A stretch of 52,702 nucleotides of DNA from Paraliobacillus salinarum (lineage in GTDB: Bacteria > Bacillota > Bacilli > Bacillales > Amphibacillaceae): positions 1 through 52,702 of the forward strand of contig NZ_JACEFA010000017.1 of NCBI RefSeq assembly GCF_014083865.1, read 5' to 3'. The translations under genes and the position numbers were made by a program. The first letter of the stretch is position 1. Each line of letters begins with the position of its first letter. Positions 1 to 10,948 of the stretch are shown here, piece by piece. The notes under the pieces were generated by a model. That model saw only the letters and a program-made list of their open reading frames with translations. It made no database searches and was not told where the DNA came from.

Positions 1-2
1 AT

Positions 3-197
3 AATTCGCCCATGGAGAACTTTTTTGGTTTACTAAAACAAGAGATGTATTACGGAGAGGCACTGTGCTCGTTTGAAGAATTAAAAAATAAAATTAAGGA
101 ACATATCAATTATTATAATAATAAGCGCATAAAGCAAAAATTGGCAGGCATGAGTCCAGTTCAATACCGAATTCACACCAGCCAATTAGCTGCTTAA
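3..197 (+). pseudogene. IS3-family transposase (OrfB), 3' fragment cut by window edge
   Basis: The reading frame is open from the first bases (N-S-P before the ATG at 12), so this is the C-terminal end of a longer protein and the ATG at 12 is internal. The N-S-P-M-E-N-F-F block followed by L-K-Q-E matches the end of the IS3-family DDE integrase core, where the Glu is the third catalytic acid; the Y-N-x-x-R-I and S-P-V-Q-Y motifs are typical of OrfB C-termini. Such enzymes cut and join IS ends. The upstream part lies outside the window, so I cannot say whether the element is intact. Confidence 0.9.
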
Positions 198-204
198 TAT
201 AATA

Positions 205-228
205 CTCTAACTTTTTGGGGTCACATCA
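205..228 (+). repeat. Probable right terminal inverted repeat of the IS3-family element
   Basis: Just after the transposase stop the sequence reads CTCTAACTTTTTGGGG and ends with CACATCA. IS3/IS150-type elements typically end with a TG...CA inverted repeat containing a run of C or G next to AAAAAGTTAGA. The partner left end is outside the window, so the boundary is inferred from the CA terminus. Confidence 0.6.
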
Positions 229-264
229 AAATGTTATTTTGTCCCAGCCTCTTTTTTAAAAAGC

Positions 265-717
265 TTATTCCTTATCCGTTTCAATCACAATATCATGTAA
301 TGACACATTGACTGGATGCATGATTGTATCCGCGACTGGACATGTCTGTTCAATGAATGCAACGAATCCCTCAACTTTTTCTTTTGGTGCATCTGTAACG
401 ATATGAAAGGTAAAGCGTATATCAGAATATCCAGGTCGAACATCTGATTTCCCTAAAAAACCATCTGTGTCTAAATCACCTTCCACATCAATCCAAAGAT
501 CATCAAAATCAATATCAAATTTCTTAGCGTATACTCGAGCTACTATTGCTTGACAAGCCCCAAGTGCAGATAAGGTCAGTTCGACAGGGTTCATACCTGT
601 GTTTGTTCCGCCTAATTCTTTTGGTTCATCAACGGTAATTTCAAAATTCCGAGATGTTGCTTTGACTTGAACACCTTTTTGTAGTTCTGCTTTCGCATGA
701 AACGTTGTAAATGGCAT
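265..717 (-). CDS. OsmC/Ohr-family thiol peroxidase-like protein
   Basis: The 150-residue product has the OsmC fold signature: a glycine-rich segment (ELGGTNTGMNPVEL), then a first Cys in G-A-C-Q-A and a second Cys in Q-T-C-P-V-A-D. In the family these two cysteines reduce organic or fatty acid hydroperoxides in the cytoplasm. The ATG at 717 was chosen because an AAAGGAG stands 10 bases upstream; a TTG at 723 is only 4 bases from it. It is a single gene on the minus strand between the IS end and the coat-like genes. Which OsmC subgroup it belongs to, and its substrate, cannot be read from the sequence. Confidence 0.85.
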   Translation of the reverse strand: MPFTTFHAKAELQKGVQVKATSRNFEITVDEPKELGGTNTGMNPVELTLSALGACQAIVARVYAKKFDIDFDDLWIDVEGDLDTDGFLGKSDVRPGYSDIRFTFHIVTDAPKEKVEGFVAFIEQTCPVADTIMHPVNVSLHDIVIETDKE

Positions 718-761
718 CTCCAATAAACTCCTTTTGAAAATGAATAAGTGAATCTTTTGTT

Positions 762-1082
762 TTAATGAACTGGAAATTGATTCGTATAACCTGTAAATTG
801 TTGATTCGCTTGTTGTACACTGTTTTGATCGGCTTTATCTAGACTATACCAACCATTTTTGAACATTAAATTATACAAAGTACGTTGCATGTCTTGCGTT
901 TCATTGAAAATTGCTAAGAGATCTTGATAAAGTGCTTGATTACTCGCTTCGTTTAATGCCGTACTATAGGATTGTGTCATATATTTTTCAGTTGACAGCA
1001 TATCATTAAGAAAGTCACGATCGTTCATTTCAGGCGTTTTTTGTACTTGAGTTTCTGGATTCTGTACTTTTTGTTGATTCAT
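762..1082 (-). CDS. yusN: Spore coat protein, CotF/YusN-like
   Basis: A 106-residue protein with a low-complexity N-terminus rich in Gln, followed by the block F-L-N-D-M-L-S-T-E-K that starts CotF-type helical domains; helices continue through L-Y-Q-D-L and end in an N-G-W-Y segment. CotF-family proteins are deposited in the spore coat. The ATG at 1082 has an AGGAGG about 9 bases upstream; the frame extends further upstream to 1175 but without a ribosome site. It lies next to yusI and gcvH, as yusN does in the B. subtilis yus cluster. The next gene upstream is a related coat-like protein on the same strand, so the two are probably co-transcribed. Confidence 0.75.
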   Translation of the reverse strand: MNQQKVQNPETQVQKTPEMNDRDFLNDMLSTEKYMTQSYSTALNEASNQALYQDLLAIFNETQDMQRTLYNLMFKNGWYSLDKADQNSVQQANQQFTGYTNQFPVH

Positions 1083-1099
1083 AGAAAAATTCCTCCTAT

Positions 1100-1372
1100 C
1101 TATTGCAACATGCCATTTTGTTGGCCGGTTGTATGCTGTAATATTTTTTGATAATGCTTTTGGTGCATTTGACACACTTGCTCTAATACAGTTTTAATTT
1201 CAGGTATGTTACATTGGTTTGCAAAAAAGTGTGCCTTTTTCGTTGCATTTAAATTCCATGACATCATGTCCGTTAAATATAAGAGATCTTTTGAACTCAC
1301 CATTGTTGGCGGTTGTTGCAATATGTGATTTGATTGATTCATTTGACTATTATTCATTTGTTGTTGCATCAT
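1100..1372 (-). CDS. Small coat-like protein related to CotF family
   Basis: This 90-residue protein has a Met/Gln/Asn-rich N-terminus, then D-L-L-Y-L-T-D-M-M-S-W-N-L, a helical segment resembling the first helix of CotF-type proteins, and a second helix ending M-H-Q-K-H-Y. It lies 17 bases upstream of the yusN-like gene and shares its strand, suggesting a two-gene sporulation operon. AAAGGAGG stands 5 bases before the first of two adjacent ATG codons (8 before the second), so the start may be 1372 or 1369. Function as a coat component is inferred from family resemblance and the neighbour. Confidence 0.65.
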   Translation of the reverse strand: MMQQQMNNSQMNQSNHILQQPPTMVSSKDLLYLTDMMSWNLNATKKAHFFANQCNIPEIKTVLEQVCQMHQKHYQKILQHTTGQQNGMLQ

Positions 1373-1543
1373 GTATCCTCCTTTTAAATAGCTATATGAG
1401 TAATTTGCGCTTTTTTCACAATACTATGCATAAAAAACGAGCAAGCAAAATGCTGGTCAAACTCCTGCTGGTTTCTATATACTTAAATATAATATTTGGA
1501 TTGCAAGTTACATTGTTGTAAAATGAAAAGAGGAGGGATGTTT

Positions 1544-1900
1544 ATGAGTTTAACGTATTATGCTTACCCTAAATGTGGTGCATGTCAAAAGGCTAAAAAG
1601 TGGTTAGATGAAAACAATATAGCCTATGAACAAATACATATCGTTGAAAATCCACCAACAAAAGAAGAATTAAAACACTTGATTCAGTTAAGCGGATTAC
1701 CAATAAAGAAGTTTTTTAATACAAGTGGACAAAAATATCGTGAACTAGGTTTAAAAGATAAACTGCCTCAAGCAACAGATGACGAAAAGTTAACATGGTT
1801 AGCATCTGATGGCATGTTAATAAAACGTCCAATCGCTACAGATGGAAAGCAAGTAACGGTAGGTTTTAAAGAAGACGTTTATAAGCAAACATGGCAGTGA
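1544..1900 (+). CDS. yusI: Spx/ArsC-family protein YusI
   Basis: A 118-residue thioredoxin-fold protein of the ArsC/Spx family. It opens with [13 protein letters not shown], giving a CxxC redox motif near residues 10-13, and carries the family block [11 protein letters not shown] and the R-P-I segment near the C-terminus. The length matches YusI, and gcvH follows 46 bases downstream as in B. subtilis. The ATG at 1544 is preceded by GAGGAGG at a spacing of 7; an ATG at 1538 is only 1 base from it. The family includes arsenate reductases and the RNA polymerase-binding Spx; this one's target is unknown. Confidence 0.88.
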   Translation: MSLTYYAYPKCGACQKAKKWLDENNIAYEQIHIVENPPTKEELKHLIQLSGLPIKKFFNTSGQKYRELGLKDKLPQATDDEKLTWLASDGMLIKRPIATDGKQVTVGFKEDVYKQTWQ

Positions 1901-1946
1901 ATTTTATCATATAAAAAATGATTATACTATTCGAGGAGGCCTACAA

Positions 1947-2333
1947 ATGAGTATTCCAAAAGAGTTACATTATTCAAAAGAACACGAATGGGTTAAGGTA
2001 GAGGGAGAAACATTTCGAATTGGCATTACAGCGCACGCACAAGATGAATTGGGTGACATTGTTTTTGTTGAATTACCAGAAGCAGGAGATACAATCCAAG
2101 AAAACGAACCTTTTGGTAGTGTAGAGTCAGTAAAGACAGTATCTGAGTTGTATGCACCACTAAGCGGAGAAGTGATTGAGGTTAATGAAGAGTTAGATGA
2201 CAGCCCTGAATTTGTTAATGAATCACCTTACGAAAAAGCTTGGATGATTGTCGTTAAGCCTAATGATGCAAGTGATATTGAAAAACTTATGACTGCAGAT
2301 CAATATCAAGCAATGATTGAAGAAGACGAATAA
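1947..2333 (+). CDS. gcvH: Glycine cleavage system H protein (lipoyl carrier)
   Basis: GcvH carries the aminomethyl group between the P, T and L proteins of the glycine cleavage complex, and in Bacillus also relays lipoyl groups to other complexes. The 128-residue length is normal. The lipoylation site is Lys63 in S-V-E-S-V-K-T-V, and the N-terminal Y-S-K-E-H-E-W and G-I-T-x-x-A-Q-x-x-L-G-D blocks are diagnostic. GAGGAGG stands 9 bases before the ATG. It probably shares a transcript with yusI and is followed by a clear terminator. No gcvP or gcvT is in the window. Confidence 0.97.
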   Translation: MSIPKELHYSKEHEWVKVEGETFRIGITAHAQDELGDIVFVELPEAGDTIQENEPFGSVESVKTVSELYAPLSGEVIEVNEELDDSPEFVNESPYEKAWMIVVKPNDASDIEKLMTADQYQAMIEEDE

Positions 2334-2340
2334 ATAAAAT

Positions 2341-2382
2341 CATCCCTTGTTACAATATCAGTGTAGCAAGGGATGTCTTGTT
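2341..2382 (+). terminator. Rho-independent terminator after gcvH
   Basis: CATCCCTTG (2341-2349) pairs exactly with CAAGGGATG (2367-2375), followed by a T-rich tail. It separates gcvH from yusF. Confidence 0.8.
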
Positions 2383-2417
2383 TATTAAAAAAACTATTGT
2401 GAAAAAGGTGAGTCGAA

Positions 2418-2780
2418 ATGAACGATTACACATCTGATTTCGAGCGCGTTTTAATTGTTGAAGGACTAACAGATAAACGTCAGATTGAGAAAATCGTGAA
2501 TGACACGATTACGATCATATGCACCAACGGAACTTTAGGTGTGGAAAAAATGGAGCAGCTCATTTACGATTATCAATTAGATGATTGTGATGTATTCATT
2601 TTAGTAGACGAGGATGAATCAGGACATAAGCTACGCAAACAATTAACAGCAGAACTTCCACATGCCGAACAAATTTATATTGATAAAGCATATCGTGAAG
2701 TTGCTGCGACACCAGAAGTAGAGCTAGCAACTGCATTAGTGAAAAAGCATATTAACGTGAATCCCATTTATCTTCTTTAA
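2418..2780 (+). CDS. yusF: Toprim-domain protein YusF
   Basis: A single Toprim domain of 120 residues. The N-terminal I-V-E-G-L-T-D-K supplies the catalytic Glu and the later V-D-E-D-E-S-G supplies the acidic Dx(D/E) motif that binds Mg2+ in primases, topoisomerases and RNase M5-like enzymes. The C-terminal P-E-V-E-L-A motif is typical of the small stand-alone Toprim proteins. The position between gcvH and yusE matches B. subtilis yusF, although the small yusG found there is absent here. The actual nucleic acid substrate is unknown. Confidence 0.85.
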   Translation: MNDYTSDFERVLIVEGLTDKRQIEKIVNDTITIICTNGTLGVEKMEQLIYDYQLDDCDVFILVDEDESGHKLRKQLTAELPHAEQIYIDKAYREVAATPEVELATALVKKHINVNPIYLL

Positions 2781-2791
2781 AGGAGTAGTAG

Positions 2792-3106
2792 ATGAAACAA
2801 ATAACGCAAGAAAATAGTAGTATTTTAAAACAATCACAAAACTTGATCTTTATCCATAGTCCCTTTTGTCGCACATGCCAATTGGCTAAAGATATTCTGT
2901 TAAAGATGGAAGAGCAAGCAGGTACATCTCTTTTTTATGAAATGAACGCGGTCTTATTTCCTACATTTATGCAAGCAAAGAAAATTGAAAGTGTTCCAAG
3001 CCTCATTATTCAATTGGAAGATGGTAATCACCATGTATTTTATTCGATTAAAGATATTGAGAAAATGGCTGTCATGTGGTCGAAATATCAACATGCCAAT
3101 TTATAA
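2792..3106 (+). CDS. yusE: Thioredoxin-like protein YusE
   Basis: A 104-residue thioredoxin-fold protein with the redox centre C-R-T-C in F-I-H-S-P-F-C-R-T-C and the cis-Pro motif V-P-S-L about residue 70. No signal peptide, so it is probably cytoplasmic. AAAGGAG precedes the ATG and only 11 bases separate it from yusF, so the two form an operon. Its stop codon overlaps that of the convergent TlpA-like gene by 6 bases. Known family role is thiol-disulfide exchange; partner proteins are not known. Confidence 0.88.
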   Translation: MKQITQENSSILKQSQNLIFIHSPFCRTCQLAKDILLKMEEQAGTSLFYEMNAVLFPTFMQAKKIESVPSLIIQLEDGNHHVFYSIKDIEKMAVMWSKYQHANL

Positions 3107-3514
3107 AAGTTCTCCTATAGCAGTAACGACTTCCATCATTGTACTTTGCTCACCAAATGAGCTGAAAATTTCACCTTGTTGATTGATAATGATAGTAGCT
3201 GGCACACCCTCACATCCAAACAGATCATATACCTCTCTACCCCTATCTTTTAAAGTTGGTTGGGTTAGAAACTTATTGCAATAATTCATTCCATCGATTT
3301 CATTTCGTTCTCTCCCTGTCACATTTATTGTAACCATCTTGACCTTTTCTACATCCATTGAACGATATAATTGCTCTTTTTTGGGAAGGTCAGCACTACA
3401 ATCTGGACACCAAGATACCCAGAAAGTTAAAACAACAATTTTTCCTTTATAGTCTGCTAGTTGAAAATCACCTGATTGATTCATATATGGTAATGTGAAA
3501 TTAACGGATTGCAA
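3101..3514 (-). CDS. TlpA/ResA-like thioredoxin-fold protein
   Basis: An AhpC/TSA-Redoxin type thioredoxin fold: F-T-L-P near the start, then K-G-K-I-V-V-L-T-F-W-V-S-W-C-P-D-C containing the active-site CPDC, and V-P-A-T near the end. The proposed start is the TTG at 3514, because GAAAGGGG lies 7 bases upstream and this places F-T-L-P near the N-terminus as in relatives; the frame is open further to 3583 but lacks a ribosome site. No clear signal peptide or anchor is seen with this start, so an extracytoplasmic location as in ResA is not supported. Probably a thiol-disulfide reductase. Confidence 0.75.
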   Translation of the reverse strand: MQSVNFTLPYMNQSGDFQLADYKGKIVVLTFWVSWCPDCSADLPKKEQLYRSMDVEKVKMVTINVTGRERNEIDGMNYCNKFLTQPTLKDRGREVYDLFGCEGVPATIIINQQGEIFSSFGEQSTMMEVVTAIGELL

Positions 3515-3627
3515 TGTTGTACCCCTTTCGAATGGATTGTAATTCTGTCTATGCATATCATAACAGTCTTTTATTTTATTCAACTATTGTAAAGCATTCC
3601 TATATAGATGCTCAACTAAAAAAACAA

Positions 3628-3656
3628 TTGACAGACTATTCGTATCATGCTAACAT
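3628..3656 (+). promoter_or_regulatory. Sigma-A promoter for the metNIQ leader
   Basis: TTGACA at 3628-3633, a 17-base spacer and TAACAT at 3651-3656. Transcription would start near 3663, about 25 bases before the SAM riboswitch. Confidence 0.75.
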
Positions 3657-3688
3657 GGCTATTAATTAAAAAATAATAAATATTGAAT

Positions 3689-3866
3689 CTCTTATCGAGA
3701 GAGGTGGAGGGACTGGCCCGATGAAGCCCGGCAACCGTTAAACAATTATTTGTTTAAAATGGTGCCAATTCCTGCAAAGTGATGAATGCTTTGACGGATG
3801 AGAGAACAGATAAATAATAGACTAAGTGTCTTTTCTGTTCTCAACAACAGAAAGACACTTTTTTCG
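3689..3866 (+). promoter_or_regulatory. SAM-I (S-box) riboswitch with terminator
   Basis: The conserved S-box core is readable: GAGGTGGAGGGACTGGCCC, then GATGAAGCCCGGCAACC, then GGTGCCAATTCCTGC. The P1 helix pairs CTCTTATC (3689-3696) with GATGAGAG (3797-3804). The expression platform is a terminator, AAGTGTC (3824-3830) with GACACTT (3854-3860) plus a T run. GAGAACAG (3802-3809), which includes the 3' strand of P1, is exactly complementary to CTGTTCTC (3835-3842) in the terminator, giving the antiterminator. S-adenosylmethionine binding should therefore switch off metNIQ. Confidence 0.97.
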
Positions 3867-3910
3867 TTATAAAACAAAATTTGGATGATAAAAAAGAAAG
3901 TAGGAGTAAA

Positions 3911-4927
3911 ATGATTACAATTAAACAGCTTTCAAAAGTGTTCCAAACAAATAGCACAGAGATTCAGGCTGTTAATGCACTTGATTTATCAATTGATAAG
4001 GGTGAAATATTTGGTGTTATTGGTTATAGCGGAGCAGGGAAAAGTACTTTCGTCCGTTTGATCAACCGACTGGAGGAGCCAACGTCCGGACAGGTCACAA
4101 TTGATAATCAAGAGATTACAAGTTTGTCAAAGAAAGATTTACGACTATCAAGACAAGAGATTGGAATGATTTTTCAGCATTTTAATTTATTGTGGTCACG
4201 AACAGTAAGAGAAAATATTATGTTCCCATTAGAAATTGCAGGTTTATCAAAACAGGAACGATTAAAACGAGCAGATGAATTAATTGGGTTAGTTGGTTTA
4301 GCTGGTCGCGAGGATGCTTACCCTTCTCAATTAAGTGGTGGACAAAAGCAACGTGTCGGGATTGCTAGAGCACTAGCTAATAACCCGAAGGTGCTGTTAT
4401 GTGATGAAGCAACATCCGCCCTTGATCCTGAAACAACTGATTCCATTTTGTCACTACTTGTTGATATTAACGAAAAGTTAGGTTTGACAATTATTTTAAT
4501 CACACACGAAATGCACGTCATTCAGAAAATTTGTCATCGTGTTGCAGTGATGGAAGATGGTTCTGTTGTGGAAAAAGGAAATGTCATGGATGTATTTTCT
4601 CATCCACAACAACCTGTTACCAAAAAATTTGTTGAGCAAGTAATGGGTAAACCAGATGATGAGTTAGCCGATGAATCCATTTTAAATCAAATCGATCAAG
4701 GCAAGCTCTTGCGTTTGCATTTCGTTGGCGAAACAGCAAGTCAAACAACGATTAGTCAAGTTGCAAAAAAATTCGATGTTGATTTAAATATTTTACATGG
4801 AAATGTGAAGCAAACACAGTCCGGTGCATATGGCACATTGTTTGTTCAAATAACAGGTGATGATAAGGAAATAGGAGAAGCGATTAGCTTTATTACTTCC
4901 ACATCTGTACAAGTGGAGGTGAAGTAA
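3911..4927 (+). CDS. metN: Methionine ABC transporter ATP-binding protein MetN
   Basis: ATPase of the D/L-methionine importer, at the inner face of the membrane with MetI. Walker A is G-Y-S-G-A-G-K-S-T at residues 38-46; the signature is L-S-G-G-Q and Walker B is V-L-L-C-D-E-A. The last ~90 residues form the NIL (ACT-like) domain that senses methionine in this family. The start at 3911 is preceded by GTAGGAG; the open frame from 3881 has no ribosome site. It is the first gene after the SAM riboswitch and ends one base before metI. Length of 338 residues is typical. Confidence 0.96.
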   Translation: MITIKQLSKVFQTNSTEIQAVNALDLSIDKGEIFGVIGYSGAGKSTFVRLINRLEEPTSGQVTIDNQEITSLSKKDLRLSRQEIGMIFQHFNLLWSRTVRENIMFPLEIAGLSKQERLKRADELIGLVGLAGREDAYPSQLSGGQKQRVGIARALANNPKVLLCDEATSALDPETTDSILSLLVDINEKLGLTIILITHEMHVIQKICHRVAVMEDGSVVEKGNVMDVFSHPQQPVTKKFVEQVMGKPDDELADESILNQIDQGKLLRLHFVGETASQTTISQVAKKFDVDLNILHGNVKQTQSGAYGTLFVQITGDDKEIGEAISFITSTSVQVEVK

Positions 4928-4928
4928 C

Positions 4929-5597
4929 ATGATGAGTCAACTTTTTCCTAATGTTATATGGTCAGATATGGTTGTAGCAATGATTGAGACATTTTATATG
5001 ACCTTACTAGCGTTACTCGGCACATTTATTTTTGGGATTATGTTAGGGTTGCTACTTTATTTAACTTCACCAGGTGGGGTTTGGCAAAATAAAATAATTA
5101 ACCTGATTGTAGCTACAATTGTTAACGTGTTTCGCGCCATTCCTTTTGTAATCTTAATTTTGTTATTGTTCCCATTCACAGATTTTCTTATTGGAACATT
5201 ACGGGGACCAAATGCAGCTCTGCCTGCACTTATTATCGGTTCTGCACCTTTCTATGCTAGATTAGTAGAAATTGGATTGCGTGAAGTGGATAAAGGGGTT
5301 ATTGAAGCTGCTAAATCAATGGGGGCAAAAACATCCACGATCATTTTTAAAGTATTATTAAAAGAATCTACACCAGCGCTGGTTTCTGGATTAACTGTAA
5401 CAGCAATTGCATTGATCGGCTATACAGCAGTAGCTGGAATCATCGGTGCAGGTGGTTTAGGTGATTACGCCTATTACTATGGTTTCCAACGTCGGTCATA
5501 TGATGTTGTATTTATGTGTACGATATTAATCGTTATTATCGTGTTTATTTTCCAATTCATTGGGGATGCTTTAACAAATAAGCTAGACAAAAGATGA
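4929..5597 (+). CDS. metI: Methionine ABC transporter permease MetI (MetP)
   Basis: Membrane component of the methionine importer, 222 residues with about five hydrophobic segments. The EAA-type loop that docks on MetN is visible as E-A-A-K-S-M-G-A near residue 125. The gene starts one base after the metN stop; GGAGGTGA lies at the end of metN. Two adjacent ATG codons (4929 and 4932) are possible starts. In B. subtilis the same gene is called metP (formerly yusB). Confidence 0.95.
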   Translation: MMSQLFPNVIWSDMVVAMIETFYMTLLALLGTFIFGIMLGLLLYLTSPGGVWQNKIINLIVATIVNVFRAIPFVILILLLFPFTDFLIGTLRGPNAALPALIIGSAPFYARLVEIGLREVDKGVIEAAKSMGAKTSTIIFKVLLKESTPALVSGLTVTAIALIGYTAVAGIIGAGGLGDYAYYYGFQRRSYDVVFMCTILIVIIVFIFQFIGDALTNKLDKR

Positions 5598-5658
5598 TTT
5601 TAATCTTGTTTTATACAAGAAAAAAATAAAAAATAAGAAGCTAAAGGGGAGAATTGAA

Positions 5659-6498
5659 ATGAGAAAGGTATTACTATTATTGTTTGTTGGTTTGTTCGCA
5701 TTAGTTTTAGCTGCATGTAGTTCAGAAGACGAAAAACAAAGTGCTGAGGGTGGCGATGAAACGACGGCAATTAAAGTCGGTGCAACAAGTATTCCTCATG
5801 CTGAAGTGTTGGAACAAGCAAAGCCGCTTTTAAAAGAAAAAGGCATTGAATTAGAAATAGCAGAATACCAAGATTATATTTTGCCAAATGAAGATCTATC
5901 AAATGGTGAATTAGATGCCAATTATTTTCAACATATTCCTTATTTTGAATCACAAGTTGCTGATTTTGATTATGATTTTGTTAACCTTGGTGGTATTCAT
6001 ATTGAACCGATGGCTGTTTATTCTAAGAGCATTAATTCAGTAGATGATATTCCAGAAGGTACAGAAGTTATTATTAGCCGTTCTGTTCCTGATCACGGAC
6101 GTATTTTAGCATTATTTGAAGCAGAAGGATTAATTAAATTAGATGAAAGTGTAAATAAAGCAAGTGCAACAGTAGAAGATATTGTGGAAAACCCATTAGA
6201 TTTAACATTCTCACCTGATGTGGATGCTGCTGTTTTACCAGAAATGTATGAAAGAGAAGAAGATGCGCTAGTAGCAATTAATACAAACTATGCGATCGAA
6301 GCTGGACTTTCTCCTGTTGATGATTCTTTATTTGTAGAAGGATCTGAATCACCATACGTAAATATTATTGCAGTACGCGCCGAAGATGAAAACAATGAAG
6401 CATTACTCGCTTTAGTAGAAGTATTACAAACAGAAGAAATTAAGAATTTTATTAATGAAACATATAGTGGAGAAGTTGTTCCAGTTGATGCTAAATAA
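5659..6498 (+). CDS. metQ: Methionine-binding lipoprotein MetQ
   Basis: NlpA-family substrate-binding lipoprotein, 279 residues. A lipoprotein signal peptide ends in L-A-A-C with the lipidated Cys at 20; the mature part opens with a Ser/Asp/Glu-rich linker, and the motif G-A-T-S-I-P-H-A-E starts the binding domain. The E-Y-Q-D-Y and L-D-A-N-Y-F-Q-H blocks are typical of MetQ. AAAGGGGAG precedes the ATG. It completes the metNIQ operon under the SAM riboswitch. No clear terminator follows within 190 bases. Confidence 0.96.
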   Translation: MRKVLLLLFVGLFALVLAACSSEDEKQSAEGGDETTAIKVGATSIPHAEVLEQAKPLLKEKGIELEIAEYQDYILPNEDLSNGELDANYFQHIPYFESQVADFDYDFVNLGGIHIEPMAVYSKSINSVDDIPEGTEVIISRSVPDHGRILALFEAEGLIKLDESVNKASATVEDIVENPLDLTFSPDVDAAVLPEMYEREEDALVAINTNYAIEAGLSPVDDSLFVEGSESPYVNIIAVRAEDENNEALLALVEVLQTEEIKNFINETYSGEVVPVDAK

Positions 6499-6689
6499 AC
6501 AGAAGTAAAGCAATTGCTATAAAATGATAGAGATATTGATGTATGATAGCTCTGTTCCAGTTATATTATCTTAATGCGTCTATGTCAGTTTAAATGCTTT
6601 TGAATGTTTACTCAGCTCCTTTGTTCCATTTTTTTATAAGTGTTAAAATTATATTGTCAAATCAAGAAAGGAAGGGTTCATTTTAAACC

Positions 6690-6875
6690 ATGGACAATTT
6701 AGCTTTAAATTACACACTTGAAATGGAAAAAGCAATGCAACAAAATCACGGAGTTGGATATGCTGAATATGGGCGTAATTTAGAAAAAAGATTAGAGATC
6801 GAACGTAAAAGAGAAAAAAGCCATAGAAAAGGCTTGAAAATAGTTGCAGAAATGGAGCAACAAACACATCGTTAA
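6690..6875 (+). CDS. Small charged protein of unknown function
   Basis: A 61-residue reading frame, strongly charged, with a C-terminal half rich in Lys, Arg and Glu that would form an amphipathic helix. An in-frame stop lies directly upstream of the ATG, so the start is fixed. GGAAGG is about 14 bases upstream, further than usual, which lowers confidence. A strong terminator follows 25 bases downstream, which supports a short transcribed gene here. I do not recognise a family. Confidence 0.45.
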   Translation: MDNLALNYTLEMEKAMQQNHGVGYAEYGRNLEKRLEIERKREKSHRKGLKIVAEMEQQTHR

Positions 6876-6900
6876 TAAATATATCTATCAATAACATTTC

Positions 6901-6935
6901 CCTCGTAACAATAACGTTACGAGGGATTTTTCACA
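6901..6935 (+). terminator. Terminator after the small charged ORF
   Basis: CCCTCGTAAC pairs exactly with GTTACGAGGG across a six-base loop, followed by a T-rich tail. It insulates the suf operon from upstream transcription. From 6936 to 7170 I see no gene, only the presumed suf promoter region. Confidence 0.85.
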
Positions 6936-7170
6936 AGAATTTTAGTAAATGGAATAAACTTCATTGATCTATCAAGGTATGAAAGTGGCTAAGTATGCTA
7001 TGTTAGCAATAATAATTATTTTATAAACTAATAAGTTTGTAAACCAGCTTGAAGAATGGCTGAAATTGTTGATTATAGATTCGAAATAGTATAAGATTGT
7101 AATGAGAATAAACTGATAATGACTAGGATATTTATTCAGTTCCTATAAATTAAATGTTGGAGGTATCGAT

Positions 7171-7956
7171 ATGTCTGGATCAACTTTAGAAATTAAGGAT
7201 CTTCATGTTGAAATTGAAGGTCAGGAAATATTAAAAGGTGTAAACCTAACAATTACAGGTGGAGAATTCCACGCTGTCATGGGACCAAACGGAACAGGTA
7301 AATCAACGTTGGCTTCTGCAATTATGGGCCATCCGAAATACGAAGTGACAAGCGGAAGTATTTTGCTAGATGGAGAAGACGTTTTAGAAATGGAAGTAGA
7401 TGAACGTGCTAAAGCTGGATTGTTTTTAGCAATGCAATACCCAAGTGAAATTAGTGGAGTAACAACTTCTGATTTCTTACGTTCTTCCATTAATGCACGT
7501 CGTGAAGAAGGCGATGAAATCCCATTGATGAAATTCATTAAAGAAATGGACCAAGCAATGGATTATTTAGAAATTGATAAAAATATGGCACAACGTTATT
7601 TAAATGAAGGATTCTCTGGCGGTGAGAAAAAACGTAATGAAATTCTTCAATTAATGCTACTTAAGCCTGCCATTGGAATTCTAGATGAAATTGACTCTGG
7701 ATTAGATATTGACGCATTGAAAGTTGTATCTAAAGGAATCAATAAACTACGTGATGAGTCATTCGGTTGCTTAATTATCACGCACTATCAGCGTTTATTA
7801 GATTACATTACACCTGACTATGTACATGTCATGATGCAAGGACGTGTTGTGAAATCTGGTGGTCCAGAATTAGCTGAGCGCCTAGAGGCTGAAGGGTATG
7901 ACTGGATTAAGCAAGAACTTGGTATTGAAGAAGAAACTGTAGGAAATAACGCATAA
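7171..7956 (+). CDS. sufC: Fe-S cluster assembly ATPase SufC
   Basis: Cytoplasmic ABC-type ATPase that drives the SufBCD scaffold. Walker A is G-P-N-G-T-G-K-S-T; the signature is the SufC-specific F-S-G-G-E-K-K-R-N-E and the Walker B region reads I-L-D-E-I-D-S-G-L-D. The 261-residue length is standard and there is no membrane segment. TTGGAGG precedes the ATG. It opens the five-gene operon sufC-D-S-U-B, the order known in Bacillus, with 22 bases to sufD. Confidence 0.97.
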   Translation: MSGSTLEIKDLHVEIEGQEILKGVNLTITGGEFHAVMGPNGTGKSTLASAIMGHPKYEVTSGSILLDGEDVLEMEVDERAKAGLFLAMQYPSEISGVTTSDFLRSSINARREEGDEIPLMKFIKEMDQAMDYLEIDKNMAQRYLNEGFSGGEKKRNEILQLMLLKPAIGILDEIDSGLDIDALKVVSKGINKLRDESFGCLIITHYQRLLDYITPDYVHVMMQGRVVKSGGPELAERLEAEGYDWIKQELGIEEETVGNNA

Positions 7957-7978
7957 TAGTACAGTAAGGAGGGATTAG

Positions 7979-10924
<2,946 letters not shown>

Positions 10925-10948
10925 TTAAAACAATAGGAGGGATAGGAT

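Noticed and set aside
1219-1521. Plus-strand frame of 100 residues opposite the small coat-like gene
   Set aside because: It is antisense to a gene with a good start site and continues only through AT-rich intergenic DNA.
6649-6897. Minus-strand frame of 82 residues opposite the small charged ORF
   Set aside because: Phe/Leu-rich translation is the expected shadow of a Lys/Glu-rich plus-strand frame, and no ribosome site was seen.
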